From Niallia taxi (GTDB lineage Bacteria > Bacillota > Bacilli > Bacillales > Cytobacillaceae): a stretch of 64,000 bases of DNA. The stretch covers positions 1,722,001 through 1,786,000 of the forward strand of contig NZ_CP102589.1 of the NCBI RefSeq assembly GCF_032818155.1, written 5' to 3'. Numbering within the stretch: position 1 is the stretch's first letter; every line of letters starts with the position of its first letter. Shown in pieces: positions 27,001 to 35,918 of this stretch. Below the pieces are notes generated by a model, which did not search any database, was not told where the DNA came from, and worked only from the letters and a program-made list of their open reading frames with translations. The position numbers were made by a program, and so were the translations under genes.

Positions 27001-27204
27001 TTAATAATAATATCCACCGTATGGATAACCAAAGCCTCCATATGGAGGATAGCTATATCCACCGTATATTGCAGGACCAAGAAGTGCTCCTGTTGCAAGC
27101 CCGCCAAGTACACCTAGCCCAAATCCTGCACCTCCGAATCCAGGTCTTCCATAACCAAAACCAGGTCTGCCAAATCCAATTGGTCTTCGCACATTATGAT
27201 TCAT
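27001..27204 (-). CDS. Glycine- and tyrosine-rich small protein, 67 aa
   Basis: Low-complexity protein: MNHNVRRPIGFGRPGFGYGR at the start, then a Gly/Leu/Ala hydrophobic stretch (GLGVLGGLATGALLGPAI) and a Tyr-Pro-Gly tail ending GGYYY. AGGAGGT precedes the ATG at 27204. Composition resembles spore-coat or spore-surface peptides of Bacillus, which is inference from composition and its place beside splB. No family recognised. Confidence 0.75.
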   Translation of the reverse strand: MNHNVRRPIGFGRPGFGYGRPGFGGAGFGLGVLGGLATGALLGPAIYGGYSYPPYGGFGYPYGGYYY

Positions 27205-27405
27205 GATGCTTACCTCCTGCATTTTCTAATTCTGTTCATCATAATATATGTGCATTAGTCTACCTGCGATTGGATGAACGTCACGACTGTAAAAAAATCA
27301 ATGGTGTGTTGTGGATTTATTAAATAAATGGCTTGCCTGCTGTACTATTTTTCTGATTTGAAGATTAAAGTGTATCAATGCTGCAATAAAAGGGGAGAAG
27401 GCATT

Positions 27406-28290
27406 ATGCACATTGATGGCGTTTTTTCAGGAGGAGGCATAAAAGGTCTTGCCTTAATAGGGGCATACGAAGTGTTGGAGGAAAAGGGTTTTACGTTTGA
27501 GAGAGTAGCAGGGACAAGTGCTGGTTCCATTGTGGCTGCTTTTGTGGCCGCTAAATATACTGGTAAAGAAATAGCCGGGATGCTCGAGCAGCTTGACTTG
27601 TCCACATTATTGGACGAAAGAAAGCTTCTCATTCCTTTTCCTTTTACGAAATGGCTGTTTTTGTATTGGCGACTTGGTTTATATAAAGGCATTGCCTTAG
27701 AGAAATGGCTGGAGGAAAAGCTAGCAGATAAGGGAATCAGGACATTTTCAGACCTACCGAAGGATTCTTTAAGAGTAATTGCTTCTGATATTACAAATGG
27801 AGTCATGCTAGTGCTTCCAGATGATCTGCCTAAATATGGGATAGAACCAGCCAGTTTCTCTGTAGCAAAAGCAATTAGAATGAGCTGCAGTTTGCCGTTC
27901 TTTTTTGAGCCTGTAGCCCTTGGCACAAAGCAAAACAAAAGCATTATTGTGGATGGCGGAGTTCTCAGTAATTTTCCGATGTGGCTGTTTGATAAAGAGA
28001 ATGTTAAGAAGATAAGACCAGTAATTGGGATAAGGCTTAGCCATAAGCAGTCAGAACACCCGAAGCATATGATTAAAAATGCCTTTCATTTGTTTGGTGC
28101 GATGTTTGAGACAATGAAGGATGCACATGATTCCAGATATATTTCGAGAAAGCATGAAAAAAATATTATATTTATCCCGTCAGAAGGAGTCATGACGACA
28201 GAGTTTACTTTAACGAAAGAAAAGCAAGGAGAAATAATTCAGTTTGGAAGGGATTATGCGAAGAAATTCCTGCGAACATGGACGTACTAA
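27406..28290 (+). CDS. yqhO: Patatin-like phospholipase family protein YqhO
   Basis: A 294-residue serine lipase of the patatin family. The oxyanion-hole loop GGGIKG is at residues 9-14, the nucleophile elbow GTSAGS follows near residue 40, and the catalytic aspartate is in VDGGVLSNFP. It probably hydrolyses acyl esters of phospholipids; the substrate is unknown. The ATG at 27406 has AGGGGAG upstream; an in-frame ATG at 27328 lacks one. Single-gene unit ended by a terminator. Confidence 0.9.
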   Translation: MHIDGVFSGGGIKGLALIGAYEVLEEKGFTFERVAGTSAGSIVAAFVAAKYTGKEIAGMLEQLDLSTLLDERKLLIPFPFTKWLFLYWRLGLYKGIALEKWLEEKLADKGIRTFSDLPKDSLRVIASDITNGVMLVLPDDLPKYGIEPASFSVAKAIRMSCSLPFFFEPVALGTKQNKSIIVDGGVLSNFPMWLFDKENVKKIRPVIGIRLSHKQSEHPKHMIKNAFHLFGAMFETMKDAHDSRYISRKHEKNIIFIPSEGVMTTEFTLTKEKQGEIIQFGRDYAKKFLRTWTY

Positions 28291-28292
28291 AA

Positions 28293-28334
28293 AAAAAAAT
28301 CGAGCCTGCCCATTGGAGTAGGTCGATTTTTTTA
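28293..28334 (+). terminator. Terminator after yqhO
   Basis: AAATCGAGCCT pairs with AGGTCGATTT, leaving one bulge, followed by seven T residues. Confidence 0.75.
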
Positions 28335-28413
28335 CGGCACTTGGCTTATTTTGAAATTAGAAGCATTTATATTAGGCAAAAAGGATGCAGGGATTTGCCT
28401 TCTTTAAAACAGG

Positions 28414-28791
28414 TCAAAATGTTGCCCGGTTTTTCTTTTTGCTCTTTTTTCCTTCGATAACAGTCAAGTGTGCACTGCTTGCGCTTCTTTTTTTGCCCTT
28501 GAAGGTTGCTGTTTTTGCTTGAGCACCTTGTTTAGGCAATATTTTTCCTTTTGTGTGCTGTTGTCTTTTCTTTGATCTTTTTGCCGCTTTAACAAAAGCC
28601 TTTTGCTCTTTTCTTTCAGGGCTAGCTTTGTAAAATCGTCTAACAATAAACCAGATGAGTAGTCCAATAACAACTAATGAAAGTATGTTTTGCATAAACC
28701 CAACAGGATTGGAAACGACTGATGATACTAATCCTATTAAAGCTAATAAGCAGACAATCCCAATAACAAGAAAAGGAATTCGATTCTTCAA
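28414..28791 (-). CDS. yqhP: SA1362 family protein YqhP
   Basis: A 125-residue protein with two membrane helices (IPFLVIGIVCLLALIGLVSSVV and NILSLVVIGLLIWFIV) and a very basic Lys-rich cytoplasmic tail. Matches YqhP in size and place. Start at TTG 28791 is six bases after a strong GGGAGGTGG site on the minus strand; the upstream ATG codons at 28824 and 28815 lack one. Function unknown. Confidence 0.85.
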   Translation of the reverse strand: MKNRIPFLVIGIVCLLALIGLVSSVVSNPVGFMQNILSLVVIGLLIWFIVRRFYKASPERKEQKAFVKAAKRSKKRQQHTKGKILPKQGAQAKTATFKGKKRSASSAHLTVIEGKKSKKKNRATF

Positions 28792-28956
28792 GAAAAGCCA
28801 CCTCCCTAAAAGCATGATGAGCATTTTTTACAACTTTTAAACTTCTATTAAAAAAAGTTTATTCACATCATATAAATTTGTTGCTTTAATGAAGCGCTAG
28901 ACAAAAGATTTTTTTAAAAGCCTTTTGTTAAGTTATATCCCCTGATTTTAGCGGTG

Positions 28957-29895
28957 TTAATCCGCTGCAAGAATGGCTTTTTCCGATTCTTCTTCTCTGC
29001 GCTTTAATTCCTTAAAGGAATAGATGGCTACTTCCACCTGATCGTCAGTCGGCTCTTTTGTTGTTAAAAGCTGCAGCCAAAGACCTGGCAAGCCTAAATA
29101 TTTCAATACAGGAATATCGCGAAGTTTATTGGTTAATTGAAGAACTTCAAACGAAATACCAAGGACAACAGGAATTAAAGCAATTCTGCTTAATATCCGT
29201 TCTATAAAGGAGTCTGTTGGGAAAAGTAAATACAGAAACAGACCAACAAATACAGTGAACAATATAAAGCTGCTTCCACAACGATAATGAAGTCTTGACT
29301 GTGCTTGCACATTTTCTACTGTAATGTCTTTGCCATTTTCAAATGCATTTATAACCTTATGCTCAGCTCCGTGATATTGAAATACGCGTTTAATAAGAGG
29401 AGTCAGTGAAACAAAGTAAATATAACCAAGTAAAAGAAGCAGCTTAAAGAAGCTTTCGAGTAATATTTGAGCAACGTGTCCGCTGATAACAGGCTTAAAA
29501 AATTCCGCCAAAAAGGCAGGCACTAATGTAAAGATGAATTTGCCAAACAGGAAGGAAAGGATTCCAATTGCTGCAACTCCTAAAATCATCGTCATTTTGG
29601 ATGGTTCTTTTTCTTCCAGCTGGACGTCTTCGCTTGGGTCGACATCATAGCGGTCTGTTGAGAAGTTTAAATGCTTTGTCCCATTCCCGCTTGATTCAAT
29701 AATAGCGACAATCCCTCTTATGAAGGGGATTTTTTTTAGTTTGGTCAGCTTCGGATTGTGTTTTCTCGGCAAATGAAAATAATCAATGGATTGATCCTTG
29801 CGTCTTATTGCAGTCACGTAATGATTTTTGCCGCCAAACATGACGCCCTCAACTACTGCCTGTCCTCCGAATACTGGTTTTTGCTCATTTGACAT
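28957..29895 (-). CDS. yqhQ: DUF1385 membrane protein YqhQ
   Basis: A 312-residue protein of the DUF1385 family, beginning with the signature FGGQAVVEGVMFGG. The family motif YHGAEHK is near residue 175 and HYRCGSSF near 205; both contain potential metal ligands. Four or so membrane helices occupy residues 100-270. Function is unknown. Divergent from yqhR, as in B. subtilis. Confidence 0.92.
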   Translation of the reverse strand: MSNEQKPVFGGQAVVEGVMFGGKNHYVTAIRRKDQSIDYFHLPRKHNPKLTKLKKIPFIRGIVAIIESSGNGTKHLNFSTDRYDVDPSEDVQLEEKEPSKMTMILGVAAIGILSFLFGKFIFTLVPAFLAEFFKPVISGHVAQILLESFFKLLLLLGYIYFVSLTPLIKRVFQYHGAEHKVINAFENGKDITVENVQAQSRLHYRCGSSFILFTVFVGLFLYLLFPTDSFIERILSRIALIPVVLGISFEVLQLTNKLRDIPVLKYLGLPGLWLQLLTTKEPTDDQVEVAIYSFKELKRREEESEKAILAAD

Positions 29896-30111
29896 GAATA
29901 TTTACACCAACCTCAGGTTAAATTAGGGTGGAAAAGCAAATGATTAATTGTTTTCTCTGTTGGATGGATATGTTGTTCCATCACTATAATTCCCCTATTT
30001 ACATATTACTAAAAATTTAGAGAAACAACTAGCCTAACGAATTTTAAGTAATTTATAGGTCTTGTTAACAGAGAAGAAAGATAAAATATTCATAGCGGGA
30101 GGCATATGGAA

Positions 30112-30654
30112 ATGACAAAGGAAAAAGAAGCGGAAAATCACAGTGGAATAGCAAAAGAGCCATCTATGCATTTCATTACACTTGTTATATGGACAGGGCT
30201 ATTTGGGGGGATATTTTGGTCCTTCATGGGATTTCTCGCTTATTATTTCAATATGACGGAAATAAGACCAAATGTCATATTGGAGCCGTGGGCAATCGGA
30301 AGCTGGAAAACTGGTTGGCTTGGAACACTTATTAGTATTGGTGCAATCGGATTTTTTTCATTAATGGCAGCATTTGGGTATTATCTTTTACTTAGAAAAT
30401 TTAAGTCCTTTTATATTGGCGTCGGTTTTGGAATAATGGTATTTGGCGTTGTTTTCATCATCTTAAATCCAATTTTTCCGAGCATCAAGCCATTTATGCA
30501 GCTTAGTTTAAATACGATAATCACTTCTATATGTCTTTATGTGCTTTGGGGAGTATTTGTCGGCTATACGATTTCTTATGAAGAAAGTGAAATTAGGACG
30601 AAAAAACAAAAAGAAAACAAACGTGAGGCGAACATTTCGGGTAGTGAAGGATAA
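30112..30654 (+). CDS. yqhR: YqhR family membrane protein
   Basis: A 180-residue protein with four predicted membrane helices (for example LVIWTGLFGGIFWSFMGFLAYY) between a charged N-terminus and a Lys-rich C-terminus. GGGAGG at 30097-30102 is 9 bases before ATG 30112 and only 3 before ATG 30106, so I take the second. Identity rests on position between yqhQ and papA and on layout. Function unknown. Confidence 0.85.
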   Translation: MTKEKEAENHSGIAKEPSMHFITLVIWTGLFGGIFWSFMGFLAYYFNMTEIRPNVILEPWAIGSWKTGWLGTLISIGAIGFFSLMAAFGYYLLLRKFKSFYIGVGFGIMVFGVVFIILNPIFPSIKPFMQLSLNTIITSICLYVLWGVFVGYTISYEESEIRTKKQKENKREANISGSEG

Positions 30655-30667
30655 TTAATCTATGATA

Positions 30668-30696
30668 GAATGTTCTACATGAGCATTCTTTTTTTA
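30668..30696 (+). terminator. Terminator after yqhR
   Basis: Stem GAATGTTC / GAGCATTC with loop TACAT, then eight T residues. Confidence 0.8.
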
Positions 30697-30788
30697 TCAT
30701 TGCCAATGTTCAGAAGCTTTTACATAAATTCTATCTTTTTAGTGGAATAAAATTTTAGTAAATAATTAGTATCGGGGAGAGAACCTTA

Positions 30789-31850
30789 ATGGAGAAATTA
30801 ACGAAATTACGGGAAGCTTTAGCAACTGCTGGTGTGGATGGCATTGTTATTGCCAGCAATTATAACCGCCGCTATATCAGTAACTTTACAGGTTCTGCTG
30901 GTGTGGTGTTAATCAGTGGAGAGGGAGCTAAATTCATTACAGACTTCCGCTATACAGAACAGGCTGCAAGTCAATGTGTTGGTTTTGACATTGTAAAGCA
31001 CAGCGGTCCTATTCAAAAGGAAGTGGCAGAGCAGGCAGAAAAACTAGGGATCAAGAAGCTTGGTTTTGAACAGGATTACTTGACATTTACGGAATACAGA
31101 CTGTATGAAGCTGTATTTAAAGGCGAACTAGTTCCTGTTTCTGGTCTTGTGGAAAAGTTACGCTTGATTAAGAGTAGGGAAGAGATTAAGATATTAAAGG
31201 AAGCAGCGGAGATCGCAGATGCCGCTTTTGCCCATATCCTTGAGTTCATTAAGGTTGGGAAGACTGAACTGGAAGTATCGAATGAATTAGAGTTTTTTAT
31301 GAGAAAAGCAGGTGCGGTATCATCGTCCTTTGACACGATTGTTGCTTCTGGAACTAGATCTGCATTGCCACATGGTGTGGCATCAGAAAAGTTAATCGAA
31401 GCAGGCGATTTTGTGACAATGGATTTCGGGGCATATTATAAAGGATATGTGTCTGATATTACGAGAACAGTTGCCGTTGGCAAACCAGACGAAAAGCTAA
31501 AGGAAATATATGATATTGTCCTCCAAGCTCAGTTAAAAGGAATGGCAGGAATTAAACCGGGACTTACTGGCATTCAGGCTGATGCATTGACGCGCGATTA
31601 CATAAGTGCACATGGATATGGTGAATATTTTGGCCACTCTACAGGTCATGGAATCGGTTTAGAGGTCCATGAAGGACCAGGACTTTCTTCTAAATCGGAG
31701 ACAGTTCTTGAGTCAGGCATGGTTGTAACGGTTGAACCAGGCATCTATATTCCAGGTCTGGGCGGGGTTCGCATTGAGGATGATACTATCATAACAGATG
31801 ATCATAATGAAGCTTTAACCCATTCACCAAAAGAATTGATTATTTTATAG
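30789..31850 (+). CDS. papA: Xaa-Pro aminopeptidase (M24B)
   Basis: A 353-residue metallopeptidase removing N-terminal residues that precede proline. The creatinase-like N-terminal domain (1-125) is followed by the pita-bread domain with metal ligands in [16 protein letters not shown] (two Asp), [13 protein letters not shown] (His), VEPGIY (Glu) and RIEDD (Glu). GGGGAG at 30775-30780 precedes the ATG. It is directly upstream of efp, which fits a shared interest in proline-rich sequences. The aroQ gene that B. subtilis has between yqhR and this gene is not here. Confidence 0.94.
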   Translation: MEKLTKLREALATAGVDGIVIASNYNRRYISNFTGSAGVVLISGEGAKFITDFRYTEQAASQCVGFDIVKHSGPIQKEVAEQAEKLGIKKLGFEQDYLTFTEYRLYEAVFKGELVPVSGLVEKLRLIKSREEIKILKEAAEIADAAFAHILEFIKVGKTELEVSNELEFFMRKAGAVSSSFDTIVASGTRSALPHGVASEKLIEAGDFVTMDFGAYYKGYVSDITRTVAVGKPDEKLKEIYDIVLQAQLKGMAGIKPGLTGIQADALTRDYISAHGYGEYFGHSTGHGIGLEVHEGPGLSSKSETVLESGMVVTVEPGIYIPGLGGVRIEDDTIITDDHNEALTHSPKELIIL

Positions 31851-31870
31851 GATTAACAGGAGGATCATTT

Positions 31871-32428
31871 ATGATTTCAGTAAACGATTTTAAAACAGGT
31901 TTAACAATTGAAGTGGATAACGGAATTTGGCGTGTATTGGATTTCCAACATGTTAAACCAGGAAAAGGCGCTGCATTCGTACGTTCTAAATTAAAAAACC
32001 TTCGTACAGGAGCAGTTCAAGAAAAAACGTTCAGAGCAGGCGAGAAGGTTGCGAAAGCACAAATTGATAACCGTAAAATGCAATACTTGTATGCAAGCGG
32101 TGACCAACATGTGTTCATGGACCAAGAATCTTATGACCAAATTGAGCTTTCTGCAGATGCAATTGAATATGAATTGAAGTTCTTGCAAGAAAATATGGAA
32201 GTTTATATCATGATGTACCAAACAGAAACACTTGGTGTTGAGCTTCCAAATACAGTAGTGCTTGAAGTAACAGAAACAGAGCCTGGTATTAAAGGTGACA
32301 CTGCTTCTGGCGGTACTAAGCCTGCGATTTTAGAAACTGGCCTTTCTGTGCAAGTTCCTTTCTTCATCAACCAAGGCGACAAATTGATTATCAATACAGC
32401 TGAAGCGAGCTATGTATCTCGCGCGTAA
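31871..32428 (+). CDS. efp: Translation elongation factor P
   Basis: A 185-residue factor that relieves ribosome stalling at polyproline. KOW-like domain I carries the modified lysine K32 in the loop KPGKGAAF, as in B. subtilis, where it bears 5-aminopentanol. Two OB-fold domains follow; [22 protein letters not shown] is the family signature. AGGAGG precedes the ATG. Follows papA by 20 bases and is probably co-transcribed. Confidence 0.97.
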   Translation: MISVNDFKTGLTIEVDNGIWRVLDFQHVKPGKGAAFVRSKLKNLRTGAVQEKTFRAGEKVAKAQIDNRKMQYLYASGDQHVFMDQESYDQIELSADAIEYELKFLQENMEVYIMMYQTETLGVELPNTVVLEVTETEPGIKGDTASGGTKPAILETGLSVQVPFFINQGDKLIINTAEASYVSRA

Positions 32429-32451
32429 TTTCAGTTTACGGTTTTTACCAT

Positions 32452-32480
32452 TTGCGTTTCATGTATGGATGCTGTATTAT
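32452..32480 (+). promoter_or_regulatory. Candidate sigma-A promoter after efp
   Basis: TTGCGT (32452-32457), a 17-base spacer and TATTAT (32475-32480) match a vegetative promoter. It would start transcription near 32,487 toward the terminator at 32,679-32,707 with no clear ORF in between. Confidence 0.5.
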
Positions 32481-32486
32481 ATAAAT

Positions 32487-32707
32487 ATAATCGCTGCGTT
32501 GTACGTTATCGTATGAAGTTTCAACCTTTATCGTTAATTAGGGAGTTCTATATTAAAGAAGGATCAGCATGCCTTATGATTAGCTCATTAGGACATATGA
32601 AGAAATCTTTTGCGAACACCCACCTGGTGGAGCAGGTTTTGAAACTCCATACACCTAAGCGGCAAATGCGGCAAAAAAGAAGAGAACATTGTTCTCTTCT
32701 TTTTTTT
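32487..32707 (+). ncRNA. Candidate small RNA between efp and the M23 gene
   Basis: About 220 bases bounded by the promoter at 32,452-32,480 and a strong terminator (GAAGAGAAC / GTTCTCTTC, T7-8). The 3' half contains compact hairpins (CCACC / GGTGG near 32,620; GGAG ... CTCC near 32,630-32,650). Reading frames through it are short and lack ribosome-binding sites. The terminator could instead serve efp read-through and, on the other strand, the M23 gene. I do not recognise an RNA family. Confidence 0.4.
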
Positions 32708-32731
32708 GTGGAAATTAAATTATTTATGCAG

Positions 32732-33316
32732 TTAGCTTTCCGGTATGATAAGCTTTTGACCTGCATAAATTTGGTTTATATTTTGAATATTATTCGCTTC
32801 AGCAAGAGCAGAAACCGAGACACCGTATCGCTGGCTTATTGCTGACAGTGTATCACCGGCTGCAATCGTATAAGATTTAGCAGGTTTGCTTGGAGCAGTG
32901 CTTTGCTGGTTTTGGTTTTCATCTAAATAAGGAATTGGATTGACTGCATTTGATTTAGCGCTATTCCATCTTCCACGATGAAGTTCAAAATGCAGATGCT
33001 GTCCTGTCGATTGGCCAGTGTTGCCCATGACACCGATAGTTTGTCCAGCTTTGACTCTTTCACCAACAGAAACCCTTCTTGAACCAGAACGCAAGTGAGC
33101 ATAAACAGTTTCCCAAACCTGCCCACCAACCTGATGGACAATCATGATGCACTCCCCATAGCTTGAGGAAACATAGGAGCGAGAAACAGTCCCATCAGCT
33201 GCAGCTGCAATCGGGTTTGTGCCAGACTTCGCAAAGTCGACTCCAAAGTGCTTGTTAGAACCAGTAGTTCGGAAAGGGTTGCTGAGATTGGTAACGGATG
33301 TTGGTCGCCTAAACAT
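32732..33316 (-). CDS. M23 peptidase with C-terminal LysM, no signal peptide
   Basis: A 194-residue peptidoglycan endopeptidase. The M23/LytM domain has HFGVDFA (His and Asp zinc ligands) near residue 23 and HLHFEL (catalytic and zinc His) near residue 105. A linker rich in Gln, Ser and Pro leads to one LysM module (YTIAAGDTLSAISQRYGVS). The ATG at 33316 follows GGAGGTGA closely. The N-terminus (MFRRPTSVTNLSNPF) is not a signal peptide, so it resembles mother-cell or phage-type wall hydrolases. It stands near the spoIIIA operon, but a sporulation role is not shown. Confidence 0.88.
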   Translation of the reverse strand: MFRRPTSVTNLSNPFRTTGSNKHFGVDFAKSGTNPIAAAADGTVSRSYVSSSYGECIMIVHQVGGQVWETVYAHLRSGSRRVSVGERVKAGQTIGVMGNTGQSTGQHLHFELHRGRWNSAKSNAVNPIPYLDENQNQQSTAPSKPAKSYTIAAGDTLSAISQRYGVSVSALAEANNIQNINQIYAGQKLIIPES

Positions 33317-33384
33317 GGAAATCACCTCCAAGATATGTTATGTACAAAAGAGGAGGGAAGCTTGGACACTAATTCTTTTTAAAA

Positions 33385-33417
33385 AGAAAAAGGCACAGCC
33401 TAAGGTTGCTGTACCTT
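33385..33417 (-). terminator. Terminator after the alkaline phosphatase gene
   Basis: On the minus strand AAAGGTACAGC pairs with GCTGTGCCTTT (one G-T pair) and runs into a T tract. Confidence 0.75.
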
Positions 33418-33427
33418 TTGTACATGC

Positions 33428-34798
33428 TTAATTTCCAAAGTCATAGCCTTTCATATTAGCAATAATCTTTGAAATATCTGTATTATCAATGACTCCATGG
33501 AACTTTTCTGCACCTTTTCCATAAGCAAATAAAGCAATCATATTACCTGTATGACCTCCCGTTGTTCTGCTAAGCTGCTGTGTAGTGCCATCCAGTATGC
33601 CAGCATGATAATGCCTGGCAATGATTCTTCCTATTTCTCTGCCGACCTTTTGCTCCGGATAAATACTTCCATCCTGCTTTTTTATTCTTTCCTTAAATTG
33701 CGCCAACTCTTCTTTTGTTAGCTTAATATTTGCGTATTTTTGAAACAACTCCATAATACTTTCCGTTGTATAATCTTTTGTATTTGCTGCCTTCGTTAAT
33801 TTTTGTGCCATTAATTCTGGTGTTATTTGAATGTTTTTTAATGCCTTTATGTCCATCGGCTCTGTCACCGAAATCCCCATTGTTTCATGATCTGCTACAA
33901 CAATCACTAAAGTGTCCTTCCGTTTTTGCGCCCATTCCACACAGTATTTGACTGCTTTATCAAATTCAATTGTTTCTTTCCATATACTCGGAATATCAGT
34001 TGAGTGAGCTGCGTGATCAATTCTCGCTCCTTCTATAACTGCAAAGAATCCATTATTACCGTTTGCAAGTGTTTCAATTGTTTTACCAGCCATTTCTGTC
34101 AATGTTGGCTCCGTGCTTTTTAGCTCCTTTCGATCTTGTTTAAAGGAAAGGTGCTTGCTAGCGAAAAGACCTAGTATTTTGTCACCATTTGATGAGGCAA
34201 GCTCTTTTTCTGATGTGACAAACGTGTATCCTCGATCTTTGTATGCTTCTATTAACTCCCTATTTTTCCCGAAGTACATCGCTCCGCCGCCCATTACGAC
34301 GTCAATGTTGTTTTTCAATTGCTGTCTCGCAATTTCCTCCTGATCTGCCCATCTATCCTTAACACTAGCTGTAAAGCTTGCTGGAGTGGCATCTGTCACA
34401 CTATTAGTCGAAACAATTGCCGTCTTATTTCCATTAGCCTTAAATACATCCAGAATACTTGGAGAGTCCTTGCCATCCTTCGTCATGCCAATCATGCCAT
34501 TGTTTGTTTTTTTCCCAATAGCGATGGCAGTTCCTCCTGCTGCAGAATCCGTCACATTATTATTTGCAGAGTACGTTTTGACAAGGGCGGTGTACGGCAG
34601 TGTTTGCAAAAATAACCTGCCTTCTTTTCCATGCTCAAATAGGCTCGCAATTTCCATTTGGCCAAGACCCATTCCGTCTCCAATCAGAAGAATGACATTT
34701 TTCGGACCATTAGCTGCTTTAGCAGCATAAGGCAAGCCTCCAAAAGCCATACAAATAGCGAGAAGCAGACAGATACAGTGAACTAATTTTGTTTTCAT
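33428..34798 (-). CDS. Secreted alkaline phosphatase
   Basis: A 456-residue enzyme with a Sec signal peptide (basic start, hydrophobic core LLLAICMAFGGLPY, likely cleavage after AKA). The catalytic serine is in VTDSAAGGTA near residue 84. Metal ligands are seen in LIGDGMG, in IEGARIDHAAH and in VADHETMG, with the final histidine in TTGGHTGN. It releases phosphate from organic esters outside the cell. I saw no convincing Pho box, but did not examine this systematically. Corresponds to PhoA/PhoB of B. subtilis by family, not by location. Confidence 0.93.
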   Translation of the reverse strand: MKTKLVHCICLLLAICMAFGGLPYAAKAANGPKNVILLIGDGMGLGQMEIASLFEHGKEGRLFLQTLPYTALVKTYSANNNVTDSAAGGTAIAIGKKTNNGMIGMTKDGKDSPSILDVFKANGNKTAIVSTNSVTDATPASFTASVKDRWADQEEIARQQLKNNIDVVMGGGAMYFGKNRELIEAYKDRGYTFVTSEKELASSNGDKILGLFASKHLSFKQDRKELKSTEPTLTEMAGKTIETLANGNNGFFAVIEGARIDHAAHSTDIPSIWKETIEFDKAVKYCVEWAQKRKDTLVIVVADHETMGISVTEPMDIKALKNIQITPELMAQKLTKAANTKDYTTESIMELFQKYANIKLTKEELAQFKERIKKQDGSIYPEQKVGREIGRIIARHYHAGILDGTTQQLSRTTGGHTGNMIALFAYGKGAEKFHGVIDNTDISKIIANMKGYDFGN

Positions 34799-34897
34799 TC
34801 AAAAGACTCCTTTTTAAGTAAATGTTTCTTATAGCTTTTGGAATCTGCGAGCTTTTTAGTCGTATTTATAAAACTGCTAAAGAACGAGAACAGGCAG

Positions 34898-34925
34898 TCA
34901 TAATATTGTTCTTCGTGCATACATT
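34898..34925 (+). promoter_or_regulatory. Sigma-E promoter of the spoIIIA operon
   Basis: GTCATAAT-type -35 (ATA at 34,900-34,902) and CATACATT -10 (34,918-34,925) with 15 bases between fit the sigma-E consensus. It is about 70 bases upstream of spoIIIAA, the operon known to be sigma-E dependent. Confidence 0.75.
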
Positions 34926-34994
34926 TTAATAAGTCGCATTATAAGCCAGTGATTTTAGTTGAGTTGGACAACCTTAAAAAAGGAGAAAAGCGCT

Positions 34995-35918
34995 GTGAAC
35001 ACATTCTATTCATTCTTGCCCAAAAAAATAGCTGATCAACTACTCACACTCTCTCCTGATGAAAGAGAGCGAATAGAAGAAATCAGAATCCGTATTGGGA
35101 GACCATTGGAAATATCTCTACATGACGGTGTTCGATTTATCGATATGGAAATGACGAAGGAGGATGCCGTTCAGTTTCTTAATAAACTCAGTCATTACTC
35201 TGTTTATACAATGGATGAAGAGCTGAAGAGGGGCTACATCACCGTCGAAGGCGGCCACCGCGTTGGTCTTGCAGGTAAAGTTATCTTAGAGGAAAGTTCA
35301 GTCAAGGCGATTAGGGATATTGCTTCCTTTAATGTGCGAATAGCAAAGGAGAAAATTGGCTCTGCAGAACCATTCGCACCGTTTCTCTATAACGGGGCGA
35401 AATGGCTGCATACGATGATTATTGGGCCACCGCAAACAGGAAAAACAACGATATTACGAGATTTAGCGAGAATTGCTTCAACAGGAAATGCAAAGCACAA
35501 AATCCCAGCCCTTAAGGTCGGGATTGTCGACGAAAGGTCTGAAATAGCTGGATGCTTGGATGGCATTCCTCAAATGACATTTGGAACACGGGTAGATGTT
35601 CTTGATTCCTGTCCAAAGGCAGAAGGAATGATGATGATGATCCGTTCTATGAGTCCAAATGTCCTTGTTGTCGATGAGGTTGGCCGCAAGGAGGATGGAG
35701 AGGCGATATTAGAAGCTGTAAATGCAGGCATTCAGCTAATTATGACTACACATGGGACTTCATTTGAGGAAATTAAAAACAGACCAACACTTAAACCGAT
35801 TATTGAATCGGGAATTTTTGAAAGATATGTAGAGCTGAATAGGGCAAACGGCCCTGGGACTGTTAGTGCTATTAGAAATGGCAATGGACAGATCTTAAGG
35901 GAAATGAAGGTGATGTAA
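34995..35918 (+). CDS. spoIIIAA: Stage III sporulation protein AA, ATPase
   Basis: A 307-residue AAA-type secretion ATPase of the channel that joins mother cell and forespore. The Walker A loop is GPPQTGKTT near residue 145 and the Walker B stretch is NVLVVDEVG. The GTG at 34995 has AGGAG nine bases upstream and gives the family's standard length; TTG 34959 lacks a site. First gene of the eight-gene operon. It probably energises SpoIIIA-SpoIIQ channel assembly or transport. Confidence 0.95.
   Translation: MNTFYSFLPKKIADQLLTLSPDERERIEEIRIRIGRPLEISLHDGVRFIDMEMTKEDAVQFLNKLSHYSVYTMDEELKRGYITVEGGHRVGLAGKVILEESSVKAIRDIASFNVRIAKEKIGSAEPFAPFLYNGAKWLHTMIIGPPQTGKTTILRDLARIASTGNAKHKIPALKVGIVDERSEIAGCLDGIPQMTFGTRVDVLDSCPKAEGMMMMIRSMSPNVLVVDEVGRKEDGEAILEAVNAGIQLIMTTHGTSFEEIKNRPTLKPIIESGIFERYVELNRANGPGTVSAIRNGNGQILREMKVM

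Noticed and set aside
27021-27206. Plus-strand ORF opposite the Gly-rich gene
   Set aside because: Gln/Val/His-rich product is the usual antisense shadow of Gly/Tyr codons; no ribosome-binding site, whereas the minus-strand gene has AGGAGGT.
32465-32845. Plus-strand ORF of 126 codons after efp
   Set aside because: No ribosome-binding site, passes through an intrinsic terminator and then antisense to the M23 gene.
32732-33316. Prophage remnant suggested by the leaderless M23 enzyme
   Set aside because: No neighbouring phage genes, integrase or attachment site; LysM-M23 proteins without leaders also occur as Bacillus housekeeping or spore enzymes.
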